A DNA stretch of 12,461 nucleotides from Natrialbaceae archaeon (GTDB lineage Archaea; Halobacteriota; Halobacteria; Halobacteriales; Natrialbaceae), in the NCBI GenBank assembly GCA_003552885.1, contig PUPA01000114.1:1-12461 (forward strand). Reading direction: 5' to 3'. Numbering within the stretch: position 1 is the stretch's first letter; each line of letters starts with the position of its first letter. A program made the position numbers and the translations under genes. This document shows, in pieces, positions 1-7,385 of the stretch. Under the pieces are notes generated by a model, which did not search any database, was not told the origin of the DNA, and worked only from the letters and a program-made list of their open reading frames with translations.

Positions 1-2442
1 GAGGACGGTCGCGGCCGCATCCTCGTCGACCTCGTACAGCAGGTCGTACAGCACCTCGAGGTCCTCGTCGGGGACGCCGTCGCCGGTCGTATCGCGGGCG
101 TCCAGCTCGTCGGCGACCGTCTCGTTGTCGGCGGCGACGTCCTCGAAGACGGTCAGCGGCCCGTCGACGGCGGCCGTCCCGTCGGAGCGGGCGTCGATCG
201 TGCCCTCCGTCGCCGTGGCGGCGGCGTCGCCTCGAGCGTCCTCGATCGCGGCCAGCGTGGCTGGATCGGTCACGTCCCCGCGTATCAGAATCTCGGCTTG
301 GGAGTCGGGGTCCTGGAAGTTGTCCGCGAGGTACTCCGCGTCGTCGCTGATGGTGTAGGTGTCGGGCGCGAACGGGCCGGGAAGCGATTTGGCCCACTCG
401 GGAGCGTCCTCGGGCAGGAAGTCGGCCTCGTTGAACTCGGTGTCGATGCCGGTCGCGCCGTAGGCACCACCGATCGCGAGCAGGAGGGCGACGGCGACGA
501 CTGCAAGCGGCGCACGACGTGCCAGCTCGACGCCGCCGCCGAGGGCGCGGTTGATCGGCCCCGGCGTCACGCCGAACGGCGGCTTCGCCCGGTCCCGACC
601 GAAGCGGTTCTCGAGCACGCCGTCGACTTCGACCTTGAGTGCGGGGACGAAGATCCCGAAGGCGACGAACGTCGCGAGGATGCCGCCCGCGCTGAGGATC
701 GCGAAGTCCTGGATCGCCGGCAACGGGCTGACGACGTTCGAGAGGAAGCCGATCCCCGTCGAGAAGGTGGCCGCGGCGAGTGCCAGCACGACGCCGCCGA
801 TGCCCAGGGCCATCCCGGTTCGAACCCCCCGGACGACCGCGCGGTCGGCGTCCGCGGGGTCGCCCCCGTCCGCGCTGGCTCGAGCGGCCGTCGCGTCGTC
901 GCCCGAGACGTCGAGCGTTCCGGCTCTAGCCTCCCGATAGCGCATGACGACGTGGAGGGCGTAGTCGATCGAGAGCCCGATCAGGAGGAAGGGGACGGCG
1001 ATCAACAGCTGACTCGTCGGGATCTCGAGCCAGCCCAGGAGCCCGGCGAGCCAGGCCATCACGACGCCGATCCCGGCCAGCCCGAGCAGGACGTCGACGA
1101 CGTCCCGGTAGGTGATCGCGAGAATGCCGAGGACGAGGACGAGCGCGACGGGCGTGATGATCGCGAAACTGTCGACCACGGCGCTCGCCGAGGCCGCGTC
1201 GGTGATTCCCTGGCCGAAGACGAAGCCGTCGTCGAACCGGTCGTCGAACAGCGACTTGACCTCGAGCTGGGCGTCGTAGGCCGCCTCCGGCTCGTCGTCC
1301 TCGCCGCTGTCGTCGATCTGGAAGAGGAAGGTGATCCGAGCCTCGGCCTCGCGCTCGCCGGAGTCGTACTCCGCCGACAGGAACTCGACCGCGTCGTCGC
1401 CGCCCGCCGGGCCGACCCCAGCGCCCGCGTCGGTCGCGTTCTCGTCGGCTCCGTCGTCGAGCACGTCCGCGAGCAGGTCCTCGAACGCCTCCTCGTCTAT
1501 CTCCTCGAGCGCCTCGATCTGGGCGTCGAGCGACGGGCCGTCCTCGATCGTCTCCTCGAAGGCCTCCTGTTGGGCCTCGAGGTCCTCGAAGGACTCGCCA
1601 AGCTGTTCAAATTCGTCCTCGAGAACGCCCACCGTCCCCGCCGCGTAGACGCCCTCGAGTGCCTCCTGGAGCTCCCCGTACTCCGGGACCGCCTCTGGGT
1701 CGTCGGTGGTTTGCTCGATTCCGAAGATGGCGGCCTCGAGCTCTCGGGCCTCCGTCACGGCGGCTTCGTACTCGTCGATCCCTTCGTCGTCGACCTCGGC
1801 CGCGTCGGCCGTCTCGGCGACGACCGCGTCGATCTCGGCCTCGAGTTCGGCCGCGGCTGCCTCGACCTCGGGGTCGGCCACCGCCGCCTCACTCTCGGGG
1901 TCGTCCTCGGCTGTCGTCGCCGCCAGCTCCTCGTACTCGCGCTGGAGGTCCCGGACCTCGTCGAGGCCGGCCTCGAGCGTCTCGGTTCTGGCCTCGAGTT
2001 CGGCCTCGCGCTCGCCGAGTTCCTCGCCGCGTTCGGAGAGGGCGTCGACTTCCCCCTGGGAGAACGCGGCGGTGCCGACGACGTTCTCGAGGCCGACGAA
2101 GCCGTCGTCGTCGATGGTGACGTTCACCGACTCGTTCGCGCGGACATCCTGCTGGAAGGCGAGGCCGTCGAGCAACGATTCCCTGGTGAGGACGTCACCA
2201 CCCTCCTCGCGGACGACGATCTGGCTGACGACGCCGTCGTCCGCCGCGTAGTTCGCCTCGACGTACTCGAGGGCGGCCTGCTCATCGGAGTCGGTCTCGA
2301 ACTCGCCGATCCCGGCGTCTTCGGGCTCGTTGACGACGGCCCCGGCGCCGACGACGGCGGTGAGGACGAGTAGAGCGACGACGACGAGCGTGCTGTGGGC
2401 GACCAGGGCGTCGGCGTATCGCCCGGCGAGGTCACCACCCAT
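1..2442 (-). CDS. RND/MMPL-superfamily membrane exporter, N-terminal part (C-terminus beyond the window)
   Basis: This is a partial gene: 814 codons are visible and the frame is open to base 1. The start is the only candidate ATG; an in-frame TGA lies 14 codons upstream with no other start between. Seen: one membrane segment near residues 15-37, then a long exterior loop whose residues about 130-330 are rich in Glu, Ala and Leu and look coiled-coil. Further membrane segments follow at about 422-500, 542-600 and 638-662, then the start of a second exterior loop. The stretch GLSIDYALH (Asp493) with a following RYRE is the usual transmembrane-4 signature of MMPL/HAE3-type RND proteins. Family knowledge: these are ion-driven exporters of lipids or hydrophobic compounds with about 12 helices, so roughly the second half is missing here. 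The substrate cannot be told. It is divergent from valS, and no clear TATA box is seen before it. Confidence 0.88.
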   Translation of the reverse strand, partial: MGGDLAGRYADALVAHSTLVVVALLVLTAVVGAGAVVNEPEDAGIGEFETDSDEQAALEYVEANYAADDGVVSQIVVREEGGDVLTRESLLDGLAFQQDVRANESVNVTIDDDGFVGLENVVGTAAFSQGEVDALSERGEELGEREAELEARTETLEAGLDEVRDLQREYEELAATTAEDDPESEAAVADPEVEAAAAELEAEIDAVVAETADAAEVDDEGIDEYEAAVTEARELEAAIFGIEQTTDDPEAVPEYGELQEALEGVYAAGTVGVLEDEFEQLGESFEDLEAQQEAFEETIEDGPSLDAQIEALEEIDEEAFEDLLADVLDDGADENATDAGAGVGPAGGDDAVEFLSAEYDSGEREAEARITFLFQIDDSGEDDEPEAAYDAQLEVKSLFDDRFDDGFVFGQGITDAASASAVVDSFAIITPVALVLVLGILAITYRDVVDVLLGLAGIGVVMAWLAGLLGWLEIPTSQLLIAVPFLLIGLSIDYALHVVMRYREARAGTLDVSGDDATAARASADGGDPADADRAVVRGVRTGMALGIGGVVLALAAATFSTGIGFLSNVVSPLPAIQDFAILSAGGILATFVAFGIFVPALKVEVDGVLENRFGRDRAKPPFGVTPGPINRALGGGVELARRAPLAVVAVALLLAIGGAYGATGIDTEFNEADFLPEDAPEWAKSLPGPFAPDTYTISDDAEYLADNFQDPDSQAEILIRGDVTDPATLAAIEDARGDAAATATEGTIDARSDGTAAVDGPLTVFEDVAADNETVADELDARDTTGDGVPDEDLEVLYDLLYEVDEDAAATVL

Positions 2443-2893
2443 CGGCTCGTGGAACGCCGGACGACGACGGTAGCTGCTGGCTCATCGGGGTTGGCTCCAA
2501 CGCACCCGGAGAAAACGCTTGGCCCGAACGTCGGCGGGTGAGACGGCGCCGATCCGCGCCGCCCGTCCCCCCACCAGCGGCCGAAGCAGTCGGCTCCCAC
2601 GCCCGCCGTCTCGAAACCGGTCAGCCCCTGGGCGAACGCGAAACGCATAACACGACTGCCGGGAGTAGGGGTACGTATGATCGACGCCGTGTCGGCCACG
2701 GACGGCCGCGTCGCTCGCTCGCGCGATTCCGTGTTCGTAGGGGCGCTCTAGCCCCGTATCACCAACCCGTTTCGACGGATGTATCGTCACCGACCGAATT
2801 TCACCGAGCGACGACCACCAGAGTGATGACCTACCGATCACCACGGCCCGTTCGACCGACGCACCGACGACGCCCTCGCCGGGCGATGAGAAC
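2443..2893. other. Divergent intergenic region between the exporter gene and valS
   Basis: These 451 bases separate two divergent genes. I see no convincing full-length gene; long open frames here are shadows created by high GC. The region holds a weak promoter candidate near 2639-2652, a possible 24-codon leader ORF from 2677, a short GC hairpin at 2740-2755 (GGGGC and GCCCC arms, six-base loop), and a 23-codon basic ORF from 2826 that ends across the valS start. No AT-rich TATA box lies within about 60 bases of the valS ATG, so its transcript probably begins well upstream. Confidence 0.5.
2639..2652 (+). promoter_or_regulatory. Candidate archaeal promoter (BRE/TATA-like) for a long valS leader
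   Basis: CGAAACGCATAACA reads as a purine-rich BRE-like part followed by a weak TATA-like CATAACA. It lies about 27-30 bases before the ATG at 2677, the spacing expected for a leaderless start. If used, it would give valS a leader of about 217 bases. The TATA match is poor compared with the strong boxes near 6780 and 10771, so this is tentative. Confidence 0.22.
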
Positions 2894-5650
2894 ATGAGCA
2901 CGGAGACGCCACAGGAAGCCCGAACCGAAGACCCCACGCTCGAAGGGAGCTACGATCCCGACGCCGTCGAACCCCGCTGGCAGGAGCGGTGGATCGAGGC
3001 GGAGACCTACGCCTACGAGGGCGAGCCGGGAGTCGACCCCGACACCGTCTACACGATCGACACCCCGCCGCCGACGGTCTCGGGGAGCCTCCACATGGGC
3101 CACCTCTATGGCTCGACGATTCAGGACTTCGCCGCGCGCTTCCAGCGGATGGCGAACGGCGACGTGCTCTTTCCGTTCGGCTACGACGACAACGGGATCG
3201 CGAGCGAACGGCTGACCGAGCAGGAACTCGACATCCGTCACCAGGAGTACGAACGCCGGGAGTTCCAGCAGCTGTGCCGGGAGGTCTGTGAGGAGTACGA
3301 GGCCGAGTTCACGGAGAAGATGCAGGCACTCGGCTGTTCGATCGACTGGAACTCCACGTACAAGACGATCGAGCCCCGGGTCCAGCGGATCTCCCAACTC
3401 TCCTTTCTCGACCTCTACGAGAAGGGACGGGAGTACCGCAAGAAGGCGCCGGCGATCTGGTGTCCCGAGTGTGAGACGGCGATCTCACAGGTCGAGATGG
3501 AGGATTTAGAGAAGGAGTCACACTTCAACGACATCGCCTTCGAGGTCGTGGGGGAGGCCCCCCGAGAGGAGTTCGTCATCTCGACGACCCGGCCGGAGCT
3601 GATCCCCGCCTGCGTCGCCGTCTTCGTCCACCCCGACGACGACGGGAACCGGGAGCTGGTCGGCGAGACCGCCCGTATCCCGATCTTCGGCCACGAGGTG
3701 CCGATCATCGAGGACGACCGGGTCGACGTGGAGAAGGGAACGGGCGTCGTGATGTGCTGTACCTTCGGCGACCAGAACGACATCGAGTGGTACCAGGCCC
3801 ACGACCTGCCCCTACGGGTGGCGATCGACGAGACCGCGACGATGACCGACCTCGCCGGCGAGTACGAGGGGCTGTCGACCGAGGAGGCCCGCGAGGCCAT
3901 CGTCGAAGACCTCGATCGCGAGGGCTACCTCCGAGACCGCCGGGAGATCGACCACGTCGTGGGAGTCCACGAGCGCTGTGACACCCCCGTCGAGTTCCGG
4001 GTCTCCAAACAGTGGTACGTCGAGGTCTTAGATCACAAAGAGGAGTACTTAGAAGCCGGCCGCGAGATGGACTGGTTTCCGGAGAAGATGTTCACTCGCT
4101 ATCGACACTGGATCGAAGGGCTCGAGTGGGACTGGCTGATCTCCCGCCAGCGCGACTCGGGCATCCCGTTTCCGGTCTGGTACTGCAGCGAGTGTGACCA
4201 CGAGATCCTCGCCGAGAAGGAGGACCTGCCGGTCGATCCCCTCTCGGACGATCCGCGCGTGGACGCCTGCCCGGAGTGTGGCGCAGACGAGTTCGTCCCC
4301 GAGGAGGACGTCTTCGACACCTGGGCGACGTCGTCGCTCACTCCCCTGATCAACGCGGGCTGGGACTGGGACCCCGTGGACGGGTTCACGATGGACCGTC
4401 CCGAGCTCTACCCGTTCGACCTGCGTCCCCAGGGCCACGACATCATCTCGTTCTGGCTGTTCCACACGGTCGTCAAGTGTTACGAACACACCGGCGAGGT
4501 GCCGTTCGACGCGACGCTGATAAACGGCCACGTGCTCGACGAGAACAGAGAGAAGATGTCCAAATCCCGGGGCAACGTCGTCGACCCCGAGGACGTCCTC
4601 GCGGAGTACCCCGTCGACGCCGTCCGCTTCTGGGCCGCCGGCACCTCCGTCGGTGACGACTTCCCGTACAACGAGAAGGACCTCACCGCGGGGGAGAAGC
4701 TGCTCCAGAAGCTCTGGAACGCCTCGAAACTGGTCGACTCGCTCGCGCCGGCCGAACCGGAGGAGCCCGCGGCCCTCGAGGCCATCGACCGCTGGTTGCT
4801 GGCCGAGCTCGACGCCGTCGTGGCCGACCTCACAGGCCACCTCGAGGAGTACGAGGTCGCGAAAGCCCGCACCCGGCTGCGAACGTTCTTCTGGAACACC
4901 TTCTGTGACGACTACCTCGAGATCGCGAAGACCCGCGCCGAGAGCGCCTCGACGGCGTACACGCTCCGGGTCGCCCACCGGACGTTCCTGAAGCTGTGGG
5001 CGCCGTATCTGCCCCACATCACCGAGGAGATCTGGCAGTCGATCTACGCTGGCGAGGCGCCACGCGTCTCGAAGGATTCGAGTAGCGCGGAACGAAGTTC
5101 CGCGGACAGTCGAGCGGTAAAACCGCGAGACTGCGGTGAGCGAAGCGGGCCGCGAGACGACGATCACGAATTCGACAGCATCCACACCGAAAGGTGGCCC
5201 GAGCCGCGGGGGTACGAGGCCGACCTCGAGGCCGGCGAGGCCGCCATGGAAGTCATCTCCGCGCTCCGTCGGTACAAAAGCGAGCGCCAGCTCGCGCTGA
5301 ACGCCGAGCTCGACGCGGTCGCTGTCTACGGCCCTATCGAGGGGTTCGAGGGAGTCGTCCGTGACGTGATGCACGTCGGGGAGCTCGAACGGCTGGCCGA
5401 GCCCCCGCAGATCACGACCGAGGTCGCGGCGATCGACCTCGACTACGCGACCCTCGGGCCGGAGTACGGGGCGAAAGTCGGCGAGATAGACGCGGCGATC
5501 GACGCCGGCGAGTTCGAACTCGACGGCGAGGAGCTGGTCGTCGCCGGTGAGCGTCTCGGGGAGGAGCTGTTCGAGGTCGAGTTCGAACGCAGCTACTCCG
5601 GGACGGGCGAGATGCTCGAAACCGAGTCGACGGTCGTCGTCGTCGAGTGA
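2894..5650 (+). CDS. valS: Valine--tRNA ligase (valyl-tRNA synthetase)
   Basis: This class I synthetase charges tRNA-Val with valine in the cytoplasm and edits mischarged threonine in its CP1 domain. Seen in 918 residues: the HIGH box as HMGH (67-70) within GSLHMGHLYGS, the KMSKS box at 554-558 followed by RGNVVDP, and two Cys-x-x-Cys zinc-ribbon-like sets in the inserted domains (CPEC/CSEC types). The editing-domain STTRPEL motif and a C-terminal anticodon-binding helical domain are also visible. The ATG at 2894 is the first in the frame and gives the usual N-terminus with DPDAVEPRWQERW. Length is slightly above what I expect for haloarchaeal ValRS, mainly because of an extra Ser/Arg-rich stretch at about residues 723-757 encoded by palindromic DNA. 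It stands alone on the plus strand and converges on the next gene. Confidence 0.97.
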   Translation: MSTETPQEARTEDPTLEGSYDPDAVEPRWQERWIEAETYAYEGEPGVDPDTVYTIDTPPPTVSGSLHMGHLYGSTIQDFAARFQRMANGDVLFPFGYDDNGIASERLTEQELDIRHQEYERREFQQLCREVCEEYEAEFTEKMQALGCSIDWNSTYKTIEPRVQRISQLSFLDLYEKGREYRKKAPAIWCPECETAISQVEMEDLEKESHFNDIAFEVVGEAPREEFVISTTRPELIPACVAVFVHPDDDGNRELVGETARIPIFGHEVPIIEDDRVDVEKGTGVVMCCTFGDQNDIEWYQAHDLPLRVAIDETATMTDLAGEYEGLSTEEAREAIVEDLDREGYLRDRREIDHVVGVHERCDTPVEFRVSKQWYVEVLDHKEEYLEAGREMDWFPEKMFTRYRHWIEGLEWDWLISRQRDSGIPFPVWYCSECDHEILAEKEDLPVDPLSDDPRVDACPECGADEFVPEEDVFDTWATSSLTPLINAGWDWDPVDGFTMDRPELYPFDLRPQGHDIISFWLFHTVVKCYEHTGEVPFDATLINGHVLDENREKMSKSRGNVVDPEDVLAEYPVDAVRFWAAGTSVGDDFPYNEKDLTAGEKLLQKLWNASKLVDSLAPAEPEEPAALEAIDRWLLAELDAVVADLTGHLEEYEVAKARTRLRTFFWNTFCDDYLEIAKTRAESASTAYTLRVAHRTFLKLWAPYLPHITEEIWQSIYAGEAPRVSKDSSSAERSSADSRAVKPRDCGERSGPRDDDHEFDSIHTERWPEPRGYEADLEAGEAAMEVISALRRYKSERQLALNAELDAVAVYGPIEGFEGVVRDVMHVGELERLAEPPQITTEVAAIDLDYATLGPEYGAKVGEIDAAIDAGEFELDGEELVVAGERLGEELFEVEFERSYSGTGEMLETESTVVVVE
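5056..5160 (+). repeat. Palindromic repeat-like insert inside the valS coding sequence
   Basis: Two inverted repeats lie in this stretch. One is an 8-bp perfect stem with arms CGCGGAAC (5086-5093) and GTTCCGCG (5097-5104) around GAA. The other is a 12-bp stem with two mismatches, arms starting CAGTC (5107) and ending GACTG (5133) around AAA. A direct repeat CCGCGAGAC occurs at 5123 and 5150, and the GAGCGAAGCG word that I associate with haloarchaeal repeats is at 5139. The insert keeps the reading frame and encodes a Ser/Arg/Asp-rich loop just before the conserved SIHTERWPEP segment. Its mobile origin is inferred, in analogy with in-frame palindromic elements of other microbes. Confidence 0.6.
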
Positions 5651-5654
5651 GCCA

Positions 5655-5688
5655 GCGGCCGTCGGGCGATCGCCGTCCGGACGGCCGC
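5655..5688. terminator. Inverted repeat between convergent genes, possible bidirectional terminator
   Basis: Perfect 9-bp arms GCGGCCGTC (5655-5663) and GACGGCCGC (5680-5688) flank a 16-base spacer that itself contains the 10-base palindrome GGCGATCGCC. It lies just after the valS stop and before the stop of the convergent gene. No T-run follows, and archaeal termination usually relies on T-runs, so the role is only suggested by position. Confidence 0.3.
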
Positions 5689-5719
5689 CTCGCGGACGGA
5701 ACGTCACCGTCGAAGAGCG

Positions 5720-6754
5720 TCACCGTCCCCGTCGAAGCTCCTCGATGAGTTGTTCTATGGTCTCGGCCTGTCGCTCTATCGCCGCCGCCTGTCGCTCGAC
5801 GGCGACCTCGAGGGCGTCGATCCGCTCTAGCAGCTCCGGATCGGTCGTCGCGGTCGCCGGCTGGAACCCCCCCTCCTCGAAGGCGTCGTCGGCGGAACCG
5901 CCCCGCGTCTCCGCACCGCCAGCGGCGTGGGGGGTCGAACCCGTCCGGGACTCGGCCCGAGGGTCGTCCGGTTCGAGGGCGTCCGCCCCGGCGAGTGGAT
6001 CCTCGTCCGCGGCGACGGAGCCACCTCCCGGCCCCCCATCGGCCGCGTTCGTCCCGAGCGGCTCGAGGCGGTCGTCGAACGCCGTGGCCGCCTCCCGCGT
6101 CTCCTCGGGCTCGTCTCCCCCGAGGCTCTCGTTGAGCTCCGCTACGCTGTCGACGCCGTGGTACTCGAACAGCGCCGTCTTGAGTCGCTCGCGGAGGTCG
6201 CTTGCGTCCTCGTTCGGCGCTTTGATCCGCTGTGGGCGGTCGCCGACCGTGAGGACGATCTGGGTCGCGACGGCACCGTCCTCGAAGGCGAGGTTGGTGA
6301 CGTCGGCGTAGTCGTAGTCCTCGTAGTCGCCGTCCCAGACCGCCTCGCCGACGTGTTTGACCAGCCGGTCGCTGGTGACGATCAGGGTGAGCTCGCTGAA
6401 CCGGTAGAGTTCGACGACCGTCTCGCCCGACTCGGTGATGCCGTTGCCGCTGAGGACGCCCGCGAGCACCGGGAGCAACACGTCGTCGGTCCGTTTCGCC
6501 GGGACGGTGAACTCCCGGGTCCCGTCGATGGCGTACTCGAGGCTGAGTCTCGTCTTGCGTCGCCCCTCCGAGACGGTCAGCCGGTCGGCCCCGTGGGGGA
6601 ACTGTTCGGTCGACTCGTCGCTGAGTAGCCCCTCGGCACGGTAGAGCACCGTTCGCGAGGGGGTGACGAACAGCTCGTCGTCGCCACCCAGCGGGACGCG
6701 TGCGGCGACCTCCTCGCCGTCTATGGCGTCGGTCACGACAGCCGGCGTACTCAT
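5720..6754 (-). CDS. Haloarchaeal protein of unknown function: two PH-like segments, acidic linker, C-terminal coiled coil
   Basis: The protein has 344 residues with no signal peptide or membrane segment, so it is probably cytoplasmic. Residues about 10-105 and 110-200 each read as beta-rich, PH-like segments: LFVTPSRTVLYRAEG, then ELTLIVTSDRLVKH and a second half ending in an amphipathic helix. Residues about 210-305 are a Gly/Asp/Glu/Pro-rich disordered linker. Residues 305-344 form a short coiled coil with the repeated word ERQA, which suggests oligomerisation. I recall similar haloarchaeal proteins filed under a DUF of unknown function, but I do not know a role. The ATG at 6754 was chosen over a longer open frame because a good TATA box lies about 27 bases upstream, fitting a leaderless transcript, and the upstream extension is Arg-rich and runs into the tRNA. 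The gene converges on valS. Confidence 0.85.
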   Translation of the reverse strand: MSTPAVVTDAIDGEEVAARVPLGGDDELFVTPSRTVLYRAEGLLSDESTEQFPHGADRLTVSEGRRKTRLSLEYAIDGTREFTVPAKRTDDVLLPVLAGVLSGNGITESGETVVELYRFSELTLIVTSDRLVKHVGEAVWDGDYEDYDYADVTNLAFEDGAVATQIVLTVGDRPQRIKAPNEDASDLRERLKTALFEYHGVDSVAELNESLGGDEPEETREAATAFDDRLEPLGTNAADGGPGGGSVAADEDPLAGADALEPDDPRAESRTGSTPHAAGGAETRGGSADDAFEEGGFQPATATTDPELLERIDALEVAVERQAAAIERQAETIEQLIEELRRGR

Positions 6755-6776
6755 AGCCCGCAGTTCGCAAGGCCGT

Positions 6777-6785
6777 ATGATAAAT
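6777..6785 (-). promoter_or_regulatory. TATA box of the PH-like unknown gene
   Basis: On the minus strand the sequence ATTTATCAT is centred about 27 bases before the ATG at 6754. It is the only AT-rich run in the vicinity, and the spacing is that of haloarchaeal leaderless transcripts. It also supports the chosen start codon. Confidence 0.65.
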
Positions 6786-6836
6786 CCGCGGGCCCGGCGA
6801 CGGACTCGACGACGCCGGCGGAGCCGAATGGGAAGG

Positions 6837-6842
6837 TTAAAG
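6837..6842 (+). promoter_or_regulatory. TATA box of the tRNA-Met gene
   Basis: TTAAAG lies about 30 bases before the first base of the mature tRNA, in otherwise GC-rich DNA. That fits transcription starting a few bases before the tRNA 5' end. It is back to back with the promoter near 6780, so the two units are divergent. Confidence 0.6.
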
Positions 6843-6868
6843 AACGCCACCCGACAACCCCAGAGTGC

Positions 6869-7019
6869 GCCCGGGTGGCTTAGCTGGACATAGCGCCGCA
6901 CTCATAGGGTTCGGAGATTCGGTGCGGTTTCGCCTTGGAAGCCTCCCCGTCCCACGAGGACCGCCGAGCCTCGGACCTGGGACATGCGGAGATCGAGGGT
7001 TCGGAGCCCTCCCCGGGCA
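6869..7019 (+). tRNA. tRNA-Met(CAU), elongator, with a 77-base archaeal intron
   Basis: Exon 1 is 6869-6906 and exon 2 is 6984-7019. The acceptor stem is GCCCGGG (6869-6875) with CCCGGGC (7012-7018). The anticodon stem is CCGCA (6896-6900) with TGCGG (6985-6989). The T arm is GAGGG/CCCTC with loop TTCGGAG, and the discriminator is A7019; CCA is not encoded. The anticodon CAT is at 6903-6905. An intron of 77 bases (6907-6983) sits between positions 37 and 38. A bulge-helix-bulge can be drawn: bulge TA|G (6905-6907), four-pair helix 6901-6904 with 6978-6981, bulge AC|A (6982-6984), and an intron helix starting GGTTCGG (6908). Haloferax elongator tRNA-Met is known to carry an intron of similar size at this place. 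An isoleucine CAU tRNA is less likely given the close match to the haloarchaeal elongator sequence. Confidence 0.93.
6907..6983 (+). other. Intron of tRNA-Met, removed by the splicing endonuclease
   Basis: The ends are set by a bulge-helix-bulge with two three-base bulges and a four-pair central helix (CUCA with UGGG, one G-U pair). The intron interior continues the helix with GGTTCGG pairing to TCGGACC, including wobble pairs. No box C (RUGAUGA) is present, so unlike the haloarchaeal tRNA-Trp intron it does not look like a C/D guide RNA. Confidence 0.85.
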
Positions 7020-7061
7020 TAGGTAAATACCGTTCGACGCCCTCTTTCGATTCCATTACTT

Positions 7062-7244
7062 ACCGAGTGGCTCGAAGACGTCCTCGGACAGCAGGTCAGT
7101 TCGAGTTAGTTGCGAGAGGACAGTCTGTACGCTGTCACAGCCTCGACTCGAATTATTGATCGAATCCGAGGTCGCCAGGGTCGTTTGGACGCCTACCAAC
7201 GGGAAGACCCCCTCACCGGAACGGTCCGTGTCAACCTCGACTGA
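7062..7244 (+). pseudogene. Suspected remnant of an unidentified coding sequence
   Basis: This frame reads TEWLEDVLGQQVSSS, then TAG at 7107-7109, then continues without a break to a TGA at 7242. Its tail, RIRGRQGRLDAYQREDPL followed by TGTVRVNLD, looks protein-like rather than like a shadow frame. No plausible start codon and no upstream promoter were found. I do not recognise the family. The opposite strand is also open across much of this stretch, so coding on the other strand, or none, remains possible. Confidence 0.25.
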
Positions 7245-7346
7245 CCGGACCCGGTGGGTACGCGAGCCCAACTGTCCCGTCCTCGACTTCAACGAGACTC
7301 ACGGCATGGGAACCCCATCACTCACGTGGAACGACCGCAAATTCGT

Positions 7347-7368
7347 GGGAACACATTTGAGTGTTCCC
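7347..7368. promoter_or_regulatory. Palindromic operator candidate for vapBC
   Basis: Perfect 8-bp arms GGGAACAC (7347-7354) and GTGTTCCC (7361-7368) flank ATTTGA. The palindrome ends 17 bases before the vapB start and covers the place where the TATA box or transcript start should be (AT-rich words at 7338-7344 and 7355-7360). VapB-type antitoxins with VapC commonly repress their own promoter through palindromes like this. That this one binds VapB is inferred. Confidence 0.5.
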
Positions 7369-7385
7369 CGAGTAGGACCACTACG

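Larger units (their letters stand above)
7020..7385. other. Region between tRNA-Met and vapB: degenerate, gene remnants suspected
   Basis: These 366 bases hold no intact gene that I can support. Base composition is a little less GC-rich than the neighbours. Coding-like fragments occur in different frames: one plus-strand frame at 7062-7244, interrupted by TAG at 7107, and another at about 7246-7380. A minus-strand frame at 7056-7292 is also open. The last 40 bases hold the palindrome proposed as the vapBC operator. The position directly after a tRNA 3' end is typical for debris left by integrating elements, but I see no repeat of the tRNA 3' end that would mark an attachment site. Confidence 0.45.

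Noticed and set aside
298..2373. 691-residue open frame on the plus strand opposite the exporter gene
   Set aside because: It is antisense to a clear membrane protein and has a biased Arg/Asp/Glu/Gly/Val composition without motifs. High GC with strong third-position bias creates such shadow frames.
4049..5707. 552-residue minus-strand open frame opposite valS
   Set aside because: It is a mirror frame of valS with no recognisable domain or promoter.
6907..6983. tRNA-Met intron as a C/D box guide RNA
   Set aside because: No RUGAUGA box C is present. Haloarchaeal intron guides are known for tRNA-Trp, not this tRNA.
6869..7019. tRNA-Met 3' end as a proven attachment site
   Set aside because: No second copy of the T-arm or acceptor sequence was found in the window, and no intact integrase gene is present.
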